The position numbers and the translations under genes are program-made. From Antitrichia curtipendula (lineage: Eukaryota > Streptophyta > Bryopsida > Hypnales > Leucodontaceae): DNA of 64,000 bases. Where the stretch lies: positions 5,846,696 through 5,910,695 of the forward strand of contig OX579638.1 of assembly GCA_951230915.1 (NCBI GenBank). Direction: 5' to 3'. Shown here one piece after another: positions 1-11,038 of this stretch (positions are counted from its first letter, which is position 1; each line of letters begins with the position of its first letter). The notes beneath the pieces were generated by a model that did no database searches, was not told the origin of the DNA, and saw nothing but the letters and a program-made list of their open reading frames with translations.

Positions 1-923
1 CGCAAAGGTTTGGAATCAGCCTCCTCGTGAAGGACTTTGGCGAAAAAGAAAAGTCCAATTTTGTTTTCAAACGTACAGCAGTGATGAAGAATGCAGGTGT
101 GGACATTGGTCGAGATGACATGTTGATGAACTACACCAAAGAAGATGACATGGCGATGAATGACAGAAAGCCATGGCGAAGGGCTCGTGAAAAAGACCCA
201 CGATTTTTCCAACTCCTCATCGAAGCTACAACTGTCGAAGGAGATTTGGTTCTCGATTGCACTGCATCAACAGGTGAATATCCAATTGAATTATTATTTT
301 TTTAAATAGTAACTCTAAAAATCAATCATTCAACTAAATATTCTATATTCTCTTGACTTCAGGTGCATCGATTACCGCTTGTCGTGGGACAGGTAGGCAC
401 ATTGTAGCTTTGGAAGACCATGTCGATATTTTTGATGCCTTCCTAAAACCTATGAAGAAGCCTACTCCAAACGTGGTGATGGCCCCACGTAAACCATCTA
501 TACTTCAAGCCTCCCAGGATTCGGATGAAATACCCGTGGTGGCTCGCAAATTTGCTCGAAGGGGAAAATTCAGTAAGTAAGTTTGCATTTTTCTGAAGTC
601 TTTTTTTCAATGAATTTCTTTGTATTCTAAAAGTCTAAAATTGTGTAATATTTGTTTGCAGCCATCAAGGATTGATATCATCAGATGTGATGATGAAGAA
701 CCGAAATCTTCTCTACAGTCCAGAGAAGAGTTTTCATCTTCCAATTTATGCCGAGCAGATGGCATCAGCCTTTGCGGATTTTGGTTGTTCTAAACCAAAA
801 TGCCGTAAAGATACATATGCTCTAAATGTCTTACAGTTTATAGATGGATCAGCATCCGAGGGTAGAGAGACCTCAGAATCGTCTACCAATGACGATTCTG
901 CAACTGAGTCCACTGCGACTTAG
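1..923 (+). CDS. DNA methylase-like protein, 3' part (three exons)
   Basis: The gene enters from the left edge, so its true start is not visible. Reading in the frame of position 27, I join exon to 273, exon 363-576 and exon 662-923. Introns 274-362 and 577-661 begin GTGAAT and GTAAGT and end in CAG/GCAG; the phases match at both junctions. The first junction creates the motif DCTASTGASITACRGTGR followed by HIVALE. This resembles motif I and the next acidic position of class I SAM-dependent DNA N4/N6 methylases (D-P-F-x-G-S-G, then an acidic residue). That the motif appears only after splicing supports the model. No target-recognition domain or catalytic (D/N)PPY motif is visible in this part. 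The C-terminus is Ser/Thr/Glu-rich and ends with TAG. Methylase activity is an inference from one motif; the protein may be a catalytically dead relative. Confidence 0.5.
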
Positions 924-1295
924 ACTCATGAGATTGGCTTAGACTCATGATTCAAACTACTATGTCAATGTTTTTATTATCATTGAATTTCTGTGTTTTA
1001 TGGATGCATCTGGGGTGTCATTTATTTCATTTTCATTTTTACATTGCGTGATTTCATTCAAAATTGACTACTGCTGTTTGTTGCAATTTTATATTTTAAC
1101 AAAAAGTTGTAATTGACTTTACTTTTTATGAAACTAACTCACATTTATAAATAATCACTTACACCCTAAAGCCGCGGTTATAGGTACCTCGTCCATTTTT
1201 TAAAACATAAAAAGTCCACGGTTATAGGTACTTTGTCCATTTTTTTTAAATAAAAAAGTCCTGCTCACAAGCTCGCAGGCTCACAGGCTCACATA
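924..1295. other. Intergenic; 3' flank with a short tandem duplication
   Basis: No gene is seen here. Positions 1,170-1,262 hold two copies of a block of about 46 bp (cGGTTATAGGTAC followed by TCGTCCATTTTTT-like sequence), then a few GCTCACAGG-like short repeats, just before retrotransposon homology begins on the other strand. Confidence 0.5.
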
Positions 1296-2425
1296 CTAGC
1301 AACCCTGTACCACTAAGTTGTGGTTTATTTATAACATATTTAAGGGCGTCATGGTCGACATAAAAAGTGAATTTGTATCCTAATAAGTAATGTCTAAATT
1401 TTTGAATGGCATATACCATGCCCAACGCTTCTTGTTCTGTAGTACTATAATTTCGCTCAGCTGGAATTAATTGCCGACTGGCATAGTAAATTGGATGGTC
1501 CCTATAAGAATCATCATTTTGACTGAGGACACAGCCCATAGCAACATTACTAGCATCAACATAAACATGGAAGGGTTTTTTCCAATTTGGAGAAACTAAC
1601 ACTGGTGCAGTTGCCAATTTATTTTTTAATTGTAGAAAGGCTTTATTACATTCAGATGTCCAAACTGGCTTAGATCCCACTTCCAATTTTTTTAATAAGG
1701 AGGTAAGAGGCAAGGCAATTTGTGCATAATTAGAAATAAATCCCCTATAGTAACTAACATGTCCCAAAAATCCCCTCACTTGAGTAATAGTTGTAGGAAT
1801 TGGTAGGTTAGAAATTTTTGTAACTTTATCCGGGTCGGTATGCATGCCTTTCTTACTTACCACATGTCCTAATAATTTGCCATAAGGTTCAACAAATTGA
1901 CATTTAGTAGCATTTAATGAAATACCAAATTTATCACATTGCTCAAAATATTGTTTTAATTGAAAAGCATGGTCCACTTTAGTTCCAAAAACACAAAAAT
2001 CGTCAAGAAAAATTTCCATGAATTTCCAAAGAGAGTCATGGAAAGCCAAAGTGGCCACTCTTTGGAAAGTAGCCGCCCCGTTACATAATCCAAATAGCAT
2101 AACTTTTGATGCAAAAATACCTAAATCAATAAAAAAAACTGTCTTTTCCTGATCTTTTTTAGCAATTTGGATTTGGTTGTATCCTGAAAAAACCGTCCAT
2201 AAATGAATAACATTCATGGCCGGCGACCGTATCTAAAACACTATCGGTAAATGGTAGTGGAAATCCGTCTTTCTTTGTTACCGCATTAAGTTTGCAGAAG
2301 TCTTGAAAAATTCGGATTCTACCATCCTTTTTAGGAACAATTACTATAGGACTTACCCACTCACTATAGGGAGTCGGGTAAATAAAACCTATATTTATTA
2401 ATTTTTCTCTCTCTTCTTTTACCAA
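1296..2425 (-). pseudogene. Ty3/gypsy reverse transcriptase and RNase H, frameshifted and 3'-truncated
   Basis: RT starts around EEREKLINIGFIYPTPYSEW and continues through VSPIVIVPKKDGRIR and DFCKLNAVT. The frame breaks at an A-run at 2,187-2,192 (T6 on the coding strand, where T5 would give MDGFSGYNQIQI). It resumes in the second frame with GLCNGAATFQR and the catalytic FLDDF box (equivalent of YLDD/FVDD). The RT thumb and connection follow (GKLLGHVVSKKG, VRGFLGHVSYYRGFI). RNase H begins at FHVYVDAS, with TEQEALGMVYAI and FYVDHDALKYV supplying the expected acidic residues. The reading dissolves after NKPQLSG, near position 1,300. The single extra base could be a real mutation or an assembly error; the truncation is real in this sequence. 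Confidence 0.9.
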
Positions 2426-2524
2426 TAAGGAATACTTTGGATTTAGGCGATGGGGCCTTTGCCTAACAGGCTTATCATCATCGTCTAAGCCAATATGATG
2501 TTTGCAAATTTCAAGGGAAACACC

Positions 2525-3661
2525 TCATAAATCCTTATAGGACCAATCAAAAGCCTTACTATTTTCTTTAAAAAATTTCGCCCAAGAAGCCACTTCAATA
2601 GGGTCCAAGTTCTTATACAGTTGGATATTTTTCTCCTCTTTATCTGAGCCTAGATTTATCTTTTGACAATTTACTTTGGACACATATAACCTAATTGGAG
2701 TATCCTCAACAGAACCAGTAAAGAAGTTGTCACTTTCTTCACTGGTTTCCCAATAGGATTCCACATTATGCACTGATGAATCAGTGAGCCAGCTTTGGAT
2801 AGCCCTATCAAAATTATCTTCTTCACCATAGGTTATTACATACTCCCTTGGGGAAATTTCTTTGAAATGCCCAATAGGTTTACTATGCAATTCTTCCAAT
2901 TTGGTTCTAGTGTTAATACTGTTGGTTGGGATATCCTCACGGTCTGAATCATAATTAAAATCGGAAGTATTACCTAGAGATTCCCATTGGGTTTCTCCAT
3001 AATATTTTGCAGGATACATGGGAATATCTCCCCTATGAGTTCCTTGTGAAACTTTTAATATTCCCCTATCCCAATCATCTTTGGCTTTTGCCTGGTATAA
3101 CCAAGGATGGCCTAATAGGATGGGATATGATGAATTAGGAGTATTAGGCTGAAAAACAATATAATCTATAAGAAATACTAGCCCAGCTACTCTGGTCTTA
3201 ATTTGGGGTAAAATGCCCAAGGGTTTAGCCATACTTTGGTCGGCCATCCTCAAGACCAATTTGGTTTCTTGTAAACCAGTTAATTGAAGACTAAACATGG
3301 TGTCTTGATTCATAAGATTGACACTGGAACCTCCATCAACCTGGACACCAGTTACAATTAATCCATCTATCTTAACGTCTATAACCGGTGCTTCGGGATT
3401 TGGACTTAAAGTGATCTCATGGACCCCTTTTGATCTTTTTCTAACCAATTTGAATTTAAGTGCTGCCCTACATAAAGGAGCAATACCCAACAATTGTTTA
3501 ATAGAAATATCGGCTTTTATATGTCCCAAATTTTCTATTAAATTGTATGGATCAGCATCTTCAATAATTCCTATTTGCTTACTATCTCGTTTTTTATTTA
3601 TTGAGGATCTAACAAATTTACCAACTGGATTCATATTTGTTCCAGTTGGTGGTAATTCCAA
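2525..3661 (-). pseudogene. Retroviral-type aspartic protease segment of the Ty3 polyprotein
   Basis: An open frame of 378 codons lies between gag and RT. Its core reads VDGGSSVNLMNQDTM, the plant Ty3 protease active site (usually D-T/S/G-G-S/A), followed by LVLRMADQS and a glycine-rich ILLGHPWLYQAKA, the second half of the retropepsin fold. Upstream, ISIKQLLGIAPLCRAALK is a helical linker common just before protease in this retrotransposon group. The C-terminal third is acidic and leads into the RT palm through EVASWAKFFKENSKAF. The frame has no internal stop, so this is the best-preserved part of the element, but the flanking gag and RT frames are broken. Confidence 0.75.
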
Positions 3662-3726
3662 CTCAGCTTCGTGCTGTCTTAATTGGTTATCATGCTCAAG
3701 CCAAACTGGTGGAATAACTAATGGTT

Positions 3727-4390
3727 CTACTGGATTGGAATTTTGCTTACCAATTGAATAAATTGTTCATGAGTGATTTTTGACTGATTAGGAACTACCT
3801 TGACTTGAGGATCAAATTGTACTGATTTTCCTATAAGTTTAACAACAAGATGACTATTTCTAATCATGGGTTGGTAAGCTTGAGGATCATATTGTTTGGA
3901 ATTTACTACCAATTCAAGTTGTAGGAGATTGCCAGTGGATGTACTTCCTATTCTTATTTGATTTTGTCCCTCTAACAATTGTGGTGTTTCCTTTCTTGTC
4001 ATCTCTTTTTCTCTCAAAATTTCCAAAGTACCAAGGGGATTTTCTTTTATTATCTGCCCTTTGGTACTAACATTTTGAATTTCTTTTTCCTTAACCAATG
4101 GATAAGTAATTCTTCCAGGTTCTTTTTCAACCTCTATATGATAGGAAATACGATCCTTCTTTGGATTAGGGACATCCTCATCTGGGAGTTCTACCAATTT
4201 GGCACTAGTATCCCTTTTGCTCTTATACTCCTCACGATTTCCATCTCTCCGAGGAGCATTACACTCTTCTGCTGTGTGGCTTGTTTGCTTGCAATTACTG
4301 CAAAGAGGCACATAAGAGACACTAGCTCTAGCGTTTTGACAATTAGTAGCTATATGTCCAGGATGGCCACATCTCTAACATATATATAAC
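3727..4390 (-). pseudogene. Gag/pol linker with CCHC zinc knuckles
   Basis: Two knuckle-like motifs occur at the N-terminal side. The first reads C-[TAG]-RCGHPGHIATNC, a C-x2-C-x4-H-x4-C knuckle with an in-frame TAG (about 4,376) between its two first cysteines. The second is CSNCKQTSHTAEEC near 4,300-4,255. The remainder is charged linker (KEPGRITYPLVKEKE and similar) without a recognisable domain. The segment connects to the gag C-terminus through a frame change near 4,380-4,400. It would belong to the nucleocapsid that binds element RNA. Confidence 0.65.
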
Positions 4391-4480
4391 CCCTCCTCTA
4401 TTCCGGTTGTTATCCCAATTTGGATTTTGACCACCATAAGTGGGTGTTCTCTGATTAACATCCCCACAAGGTAGCTGAGA

Positions 4481-5190
4481 TCAACCTCGGTTGTTTGGGG
4501 TGGGAATTTGGGCTACATTCTGATTTGGATTATTACTATAACCCCCATTATTAAAATTATTAGGAGTGAAATTTGGATTCACATAATTCGTTTGATTAAA
4601 ATTTGAATTTTGATTGTAATTTTGGTTTTGGTTGAAATTCCTTCGCCTAAAGTGATTATTATTATTTCCCCAGTTATTGTTACTATTATTATTAGGAAAA
4701 TCATTACTATTATTGACTTGACAAACCTGACTCCATTTAGCTTGATGACCAGCTTGGTTTACTAAACTCGCTTGCAAATTCCGACAGGATTCAGTCTCAT
4801 GCTTACCCCCACAAAATCGACATTTTAGAGAAAGGTTTGCAGGAGAAAGACAATTGGTTAGCATATGTCCTTGATTGCGGCAATTTGTGCACCATAAATG
4901 TGCTTTGTCATTATTTGGTGGAATTTTCTTTTTACTAGACCTAGCCATATTAACTTGTAATTCACCTAATTGTTTTGTAATCTCTATTAATTGGGTTTCC
5001 ATACTAGACGAAACATCTTTAACCACTTGATTCCGTGGAGGCTGATTTCCTAGTTGGACCCGTTTGAGGAGCTCAGATAATAATATTGGGTTTGAGACAT
5101 ATGGAATTGGGTTTATGTACATCATAGGTGGATAAGGCATTTGATTCAAAGCTACTGGATTATCTCTCCTAACACCTGTGGGAGCCTGGA
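4481..5190 (-). pseudogene. Gag C-terminal part with two zinc-knuckle-like motifs and an Asn-rich tail
   Basis: The segment starts APTGVRRDNPVALNQMPY and contains LWCTNCRNQGHMLTNC (C-x2-C-x4-H-x4-C) and CRFCGGKHETESC (C-x2-C-x4-H-x4-C), both nucleocapsid-type RNA-binding knuckles. A long low-complexity Asn/Gln-rich tail follows. It ends at a TGA (NNRG-stop) near 4,481, after which the frame stays open for about 25 codons (SQLPCGDVNQRTPTYGG), so the stop is probably a point mutation. It is the downstream half of the gag gene whose upstream half lies at 7,140-8,413. Confidence 0.75.
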
Positions 5191-5194
5191 AAGT

Positions 5195-7135
5195 AAGATA
5201 AGTCTTGATTAGTGAGGAAAGTAGAGGAAGGAGTTAATAGGGGTACAATTTTTTGGTTTATCCAAGGGTAATCTAAACACCTTACCACAATTAACGTTCT
5301 ATACTAATAGAGTAATGGTAGATAGATAATTAGGTTAAGACCAGTAGTTAAAGTTTCTTGTTCTTATTGAGAACCGGAACCGGATTGAGATCCGAGATCG
5401 TTCCAAATACCGGGGCCGGGTTTCAAAATATAACGGGAGGTATCTTTTGGGGAGTTACCATTCGGGAGAAGAGAAGTTGCCCAGTCAATCAACAAAGGAG
5501 GAGAGCAAATCTGAATCCGAATCCGAATTCAAGTCCCAACTCGACTTGGAAGAAGAAGAGGAAGAGGAATCTGACCTGGCCTTGATTTCTCCGTCTAGCT
5601 TCAAGGGGAAGACTTTAGCTAAGGGTAAGACAACTAAGCCTTCAGCTAGTAGGAAACAGTCACCAAGAAAGGGTGTCTCCAAAACCGAGGGACCTTCTCC
5701 AAAGAAAGGTAGAAAGTAGAAGTAGAAGTAGAAGTTCTTAGGATAAGCCTAGGAATAGTAGGCGGAAAGTACAATAAAGTAAAGTAGAGTTCAGTTAACT
5801 TAATTATAGGAAAGTAAAAGATAAGTTTAGTTCAGTTAAGTGAAGGAAAGTTAAAGCTTTTGAATGTTAGAAAGTTAGTTGACAGCCACTTTTTGAGATG
5901 CATGCACCTAGACGTGAGTTTGTATGATTTTAGGATCTGAAGATCCACATTTTGCGGATTGTCTTGTAGTTAGAAAGTTAGTTTGGAAGGATAAGAAATG
6001 ACACGTGTCATTCTCTGGTCCTCTTTTTTTTTATCCTTGGGCCTTTTAGGATTCCTTGGGGTTAGTATTTAGGGGTTGGAAGTTAGTTTCAATCCCAGGC
6101 GTTTTCATATTCTTGTTTTCCTATTCAATTTCTGCAAAGAAAGCTTGGATTTCACCTTCATGAGTACTGGTCTAAAAAGTCTTGGTCTTGTATTGAGGAG
6201 TTAGGCAGTGTTTCAACCATTGCTAGTTCAAGTAGTTTGGTAGTGAAAGTTTAAAGAAGAGGAGAATTAGTCCCCGGATTCCTTCTGGATCTGCGTCCGA
6301 GAGTATTGAGGATTGGTTCTGTAAACCCTTGTGTACTCGGAGGAAATTCCATCTGTTGATGTTTCTTGGAGAGTCTTCTGAGCGAGATAGCCATTCTTAG
6401 GTGAGGTGAGTCCTTGAGAAGAAGGGCAAATGCTAGCTGACGTCTGAGAGGTCTTGTTGCAACCGGAAGGGAGGAACTGGAAGGTAGGAGGAATCTCCTA
6501 GTTAGTAAGGTGCCACATCCCACTGTTCGGATTGCATCCGGATGAGTCTGTCATTGTAGTAATGTGGGGATTGTAGCGGTTTTTTGAATGACCTACTGGC
6601 GTGGATTAGTTTCCGGGTTAGTTGTGAGGAAGAACTTGCGTCCCATCCTTTTCTGTCCTTTTGTTATTTTCCTTTTTAGTGAAATCTTCAGTCACTCTAA
6701 TCATCTGGAGGGTAGGATTTACGCGTCCTTCCTTAACATAAGAGCGGACCCCTCCGTATACGAGGCTAAACTTCTACTTTCGGTTACTAATAGTTTAGGG
6801 TACAGATCCAGATTTGGAAGAGGAACAGGGTTTAGACACTCCTTCCGGTTCCACATCTGCATCCCTGAGTGATAAGCTGTTGTTCTAGACAAGGAGAGGC
6901 ACATGATGATGATACTCCTCTATGTCTGGTGAAGTGGTGTGAAATTGTATGGGTCTGAAGAAAGAGTATTTTAGAAGTACGGGTGTTCAAGAGGGAGTTT
7001 CCGATTTTCAGTTCCGGATTCCTTTGCTTTGGGTTTGGTTTTCCGGATCCCATTCTGGTAATTTTGAGGAATCTGCAGTTAAAGTCTTTTGGGAACGATA
7101 CACGGGTCATCTTGGGTGTTTTGTCATTTAAAACA
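5195..7135. other. Insertion (or intron-like block) splitting the gag gene
   Basis: Gag coding sequence on the minus strand runs down to about 7,140 (NQIGVVIAQESTNPT) and resumes at about 5,190 (APTGVRRDN). The 1.9 kb between has no gag homology. The minus-strand re-entry point looks like a 3' splice site (TTACTTTCCAG before the gag codons), but I see no matching GT donor at the other side and no clear target duplication. Apart from one small plus-strand open frame (5,447-5,719) I recognise nothing in it. It could be a nested insertion or foreign sequence captured by the element. Confidence 0.45.
5447..5719 (+). CDS. Small open frame, acidic then basic; doubtful gene
   Basis: This 90-codon frame has a strongly acidic stretch (ESESEF, then DLEEEEEEES) followed by a Lys/Ser/Pro-rich basic tail with repeated SPRKG and SPKKG-like motifs, ending in TAG. 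Such acidic/basic proteins occur as chromatin-associated or gag-like tails, but low composition complexity alone gives the same look. It lies inside the block interrupting gag and is antisense to gag. I do not recognise a family and would not assign a function. Confidence 0.2.
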   Translation: MGSYHSGEEKLPSQSTKEESKSESESEFKSQLDLEEEEEEESDLALISPSSFKGKTLAKGKTTKPSASRKQSPRKGVSKTEGPSPKKGRK

Positions 7136-7139
7136 CCTA

Positions 7140-8413
7140 AAGGTAGGATTTGTGCTTTCTTGTGCTATGACAACACCAATTTGATTTGCGTAGGTTTGTT
7201 GGACCCCATAAGGAGCCATGTATGCATCTGCATAATAGACTTCCTCCCACACTTTGGCTCTCTGATAGGCAGCCACCAAATTTGCAAGTGCCACTTCTCT
7301 AACATACGCTTTTAATTGGGGGGGAAATAAACCATTAACAAATTCTAGTTAATTGGGCATCTGTCAACCCATGATCATGTAGCCTTAATAGGATGTCTTC
7401 CATATGACCATAATATGAATCAATTGCCTCACTTGAATTCATCATTAATTGGGCTAATTTTTTGTGAAGTTTTCTATGAATGAAATAGGTCTAAAATGTA
7501 CCAAAAAGGCATCCTTAAAGGCAATCCAAGTTGGGAATTGACCAAGTGGCTGCCTTTGAAACCACATTTTGGCGTGATCCACTAGAGTACTAGGAAAAAG
7601 ACTCAAAAAATGAGCCTCAGTTCTTGTATTATTTGAATTGCACCTAGTTATAAACTCATAGACGTGGGAGTCTAGATCATCACCTATTTGGCCATGAAAT
7701 AAGGGATAGGACGCTAAAGAATAAGGACAATCTGTCTCTTGACCTAGCCGCATGACAACCGGTAATTGTGGTGCTAGTATTTCAGGAGGTGGTGGTGGGT
7801 CATCATGGTCATGATCTACCATAGTTCTAATTTGGTGTACCACCGGAAACAGTTGAAATACTTTTGGTATTACTACCTTTTTAGTAGGACTAACACTCCA
7901 AGCAGGATTTTTGTACCACCTGGATTTATGTGAATCTTCTATAGTAGGAGATCTTCTCTGATAACTTCCTAATGGGGATTGCACTGATTTAGGACTAAGG
8001 TCCTGATAAAGAACTTCATCATTATCCCCTAATTCGGAATCCTCTACTACTGAAGTTCATCTAGGAGAGTGATTTGGGGTATTTAATTTAAACAAACAAA
8101 TTCCATTACAATGTGTATGTGCTTCATCAAAGCTATACTGTGAATGAGATTCAGACTCATGAATTGAACCCAAATCACTTTCTTCCTCAACAGGGAAATT
8201 AGCTTTTATATCACAGACCTCATTTTCTTTGAGATTTCACGGAATCAATCCACTAGTCCACCTATCAAGTGAACTCACCAAATCTCTCTTTGGCGACACT
8301 GGCTGTGATATTGAACTACTAGTCACGGATTTTTCTTTTATATCCGCTCTCCTCCTTGCTCTTTCCCCTCTAGTACTTTTACTAGGATTAGGAGAATTAA
8401 AAATACTGCTCAT
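7140..8413 (-). pseudogene. Ty3/gypsy gag, N-terminal and capsid part
   Basis: The likely start is the ATG at 8,413 (MSSIFNSPNPSKSTRGERA), about 75 bp after the primer binding site. Two in-frame TGA codons follow (near 8,238 and 8,060), and the frame stays coding across both. The capsid region is clear from 7,760 downward: DDLDSHVYEFITRCN, EAHFLSLFPSTLVDHAKMWF and FPTWIAFKDAFLVHFRP are the retrotransposon-gag fold. After a small frame disturbance around 7,320-7,330 it continues as LANLVAAYQRAKVWEEVYY to about 7,140, where the non-gag block begins. It would form the particle shell; with its stops it cannot do so now. Confidence 0.8.
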
Positions 8414-8487
8414 TAAAGGGCTGCATTCCTAATTCTACCAATTAGGAGGAGAGATAAGGTTTGGAGCGACTTATTTATTTATCTTTC

Positions 8488-8504
8488 CAGCAGCTGCGCC
8501 AAAT
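8488..8504 (-). other. Retrotransposon primer binding site
   Basis: On the minus strand the sequence is TTTGGCGCAGCTGCTGG, directly after a CA that closes the LTR. TGGCGC just inside the LTR is the usual start of a tRNA-complementary primer site in plant Ty3/gypsy elements. It fixes the orientation of the element and the inner edge of the 5' LTR. Confidence 0.7.
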
Positions 8505-8863
8505 GTAGAAATAGGATAATTCACAATTCCTTAAAAACTACCCAATAGTATACTAATTTGTTCCAAGGGAGAATTTCAAATAGGGATTTTACAACTAGTA
8601 GATTAATACCAACCAGGGTAGCACAACTAAAGAACTTGATTTGAATTCTTATCAACTTAGTCTAATTCCAAACTACACCTCACTTTTAATAACTACAAAG
8701 GTTAGAAAACATTAACTCCCGATTCCGTTCTTTTCACCAACTGGCTCTTTCATTCAGCTTCTGGTCTTACTGGATCAATTCAACTCCAACTCGGCTTGAT
8801 ATTTTCATGGCTGCTTAACTTGACCGGCTTTATACTCAGTTGGTTCAAACTGGTTCTTCATGA
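8505..8863 (-). repeat. 5' LTR of the Ty3/gypsy element (inner part)
   Basis: On the plus strand the LTR begins TGTAGAAATAGGATAATTC next to the primer binding site, so its minus-strand end is CTACA, a proper LTR terminus. The outer end cannot be set because the other LTR is missing. LTR-like AT-rich sequence probably continues past the foldback at 8,864-9,198, perhaps to near 10 kb. Confidence 0.55.
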
Positions 8864-9198
8864 ACAACACGATATTCGTTATTTTGGGAGTTTTCCTATC
8901 TCCCAATTTAGGTCGGTTTGCGCTGATCTGAATCACAGATTGGGAAACTGGAATTATTGAATGGGCATAACTTACTCAAATCTTGTCCAAAATGAGCATA
9001 TGAGGTGTTTTTTGACATCTACAGATTCCTTAGATGTCAAAAAACACCTCATATGCCCAGTTTGGACAAGATTTGAGTAAGTTATGGCCATTCGAAAATT
9101 CCAGTTTTCCAATCTGTGGTGCAGATCAGCGCGAACCGCGCTGAACTGCATACTCCCAAAATCATGGAATTCTCCCAAAATAACGAATATCGTGTTGA
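8864..9198. mobile_element. Foldback (long inverted repeat) inside the LTR region
   Basis: Two arms of about 150 bp are imperfect inverted copies meeting near 9,025-9,035. AACACGATATTCGTTATTTT at the left pairs with its complement at 9,179-9,198. The inner arm pair TGAGGTGTTTTTTGACATCT / AGATGTCAAAAAACACCTCA is perfect, with a spacer of only about 12 bases. The form is that of a foldback or MITE; target duplications are not clear. Confidence 0.7.
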
Positions 9199-11038
9199 AC
9201 TCCAAATTGAGTTAACATCACCAATCTAGAATTAAATTTGCTTCAATTTTTCACTACTACTGAATCTTTAGTTTTCTATCTCTCAATCATAAATTTGGCT
9301 CACATAACATTTAGTCACTCATGAACTTTCAATTTCCGATCCACTACAGGCTTCTCAATACATGCTTATACATTCCACTCAAAAAATTCAATAATAACCA
9401 TACACATAGAACAACTTCCAATTTGGATTTAAAATTCTTATTCTCCCAGACTGACTACAACAATAACCACCAAACAGACAACAATTTCAGATAATAAAAT
9501 TAATTCCAATTAGTTCATACATTCAAACAATGCAAATGTTTTCCAACTGACTCACAATTACACAACCAATTATTCAAATTCGACCAACTTGGTGCTTACA
9601 ATTTTACAATACACTTACAAATAGGATTCATTCATTTACAACATCACTCACAATCAACACTCACTTTACACAACATACACAAATTTCAATTCAGCATACA
9701 CAACAATAATTACACATTCACTTTGCAACTTAACTCCGACTTGATATTAATCGTAACAAAATTACAAAAAACAACCTATTTGGAAAGCTGGACTCGCACT
9801 AGCATTTTTGAGCAGTGGGTCCCAAAACACTCACTTTGAAAGACTAAATACACAAATTTACACCGATTCAATCCCAATCGGTAGGAAAGATTTAACACCT
9901 CTTAGCATCCTATTCATGTGACATCCTAATTGGAACTAGAACCAGTAACTTACTATGGCCTTGACTCAAAAAGATCACATAGACTCCAAATTAGCATATT
10001 ATTGTTCATCCAATTGGCTAATTTATGCTTTTAATCCTCAAAAATACCAATTGGACAAAAATAAAAATTGATCATAAGAATCTATACAGTCTACAACATC
10101 CAATTACAAATATTAAGATCAACTCCTAAATCCACCTTGAATCCAATTCAACCACTTAGCCTAAATAATAGAAGTTCAAGTTCTAGAAAAACTAGGGCTT
10201 ATACTTTTTGAAAAATTAAGGGACTTACAGAAGGAAATTGTTGTCATTTTTGTAGAGACACAACGCATATTAAAAATACTTGTTTTAAGAAACAAGCTTA
10301 CGATAGTACAAAAAGGAACTTGTTTAAACTTGCAACTCTACATAACACAAATCCAATACAATCCTATACATTGTAATTTGAATTTCTTTAAATAATTGAA
10401 AGATTGGACAATCTCAGAAATTTTGAAATCCCACTGGAAGAATTGATTCAAATAAGAACTATTGTTAATGTACTCTAACCTATTTTCATCCATTTCAATG
10501 AAAATTTTGTCACTATGTATTAAATTGGTATTGAACACTATAAAATATTTTTCAAATGAGTCAAAATGAATTTTTATTCTCATGGAAAGTTCCAAAAATA
10601 TTACAAGATTATTATTCTGGACCTTGTCTATTTATGGCACTATATAGACTTTATAAAAGAGCCTACTTTGGACAAGGATTCTATTTAAGTGGAATATCTT
10701 TTAAAAATAAAAAAATAAAAAAATTCAATAGACCAACTCCTTTTAAATATTAATAAATTTATTTTAAGTAAAATTTAGAACCACGGAAAAGCATTTAGAG
10801 GTGTACTAGTAAAAATTATGAAGTTACACCTAGTGTTGCAATTACACTTTCTCTTTGTTCAATTTGGAAAATTGAAACATATAGTAAAACCTCAAGTTCT
10901 AAGGGTATATGTTGGTTGGCCCGACCATCAAATAAATAGAAAATTTTATATTTTTATATGTGGACAGTCAATCCATTAAGGACACCTTTAATCCCAGAGT
11001 TTATGTATAGTAAAATACAACATCCCTTGAGCCCTTCT
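9199..11038. other. AT-rich stretch, retrotransposon-derived at least in part
   Basis: No intact gene is seen. The left part is probably outer LTR sequence. A plus-strand zinc-knuckle fragment lies at 10,233-10,290. The short open frames at 10,338-10,753 have no recognisable content. Confidence 0.4.
10233..10290 (+). pseudogene. Zinc-knuckle fragment, gag-like
   Basis: In one plus-strand frame the sequence reads CHFCRDTTHIKNTCFKK, an exact C-x2-C-x4-H-x4-C knuckle followed by lysines, as in LTR-retrotransposon gag proteins (Copia-like spacing). There is no capsid, protease or integrase around it. It is on the opposite strand from the Ty3 element, so it would be a scrap of another retrotransposon. 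A 14-residue motif can arise by chance. Confidence 0.35.

Larger units (their letters stand above)
1296..8504 (-). mobile_element. Ty3/gypsy LTR retrotransposon, internal region, truncated and decayed
   Basis: On the minus strand the order is primer binding site (8,504-8,488), gag (8,413 to 7,140), an interruption (7,135-5,195), the gag C-terminus with zinc knuckles (5,190-4,250), an aspartic protease (about 3,430-3,050), reverse transcriptase (2,425-1,700) and RNase H (1,700-1,300). Homology stops within the RNase H/connection region near 1,296; no integrase, polypurine tract or 3' LTR is seen. Gag-protease-RT-RNase H is the Ty3/gypsy order, and the PBS resembles that of plant Tat/Athila-type elements. 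Stops and a frameshift show it is dead. Confidence 0.85.

Noticed and set aside
10338..10753. Open frames of 85 and 65 codons on opposite strands
   Set aside because: AT-rich, biased composition with no motif; antisense overlap suggests chance.
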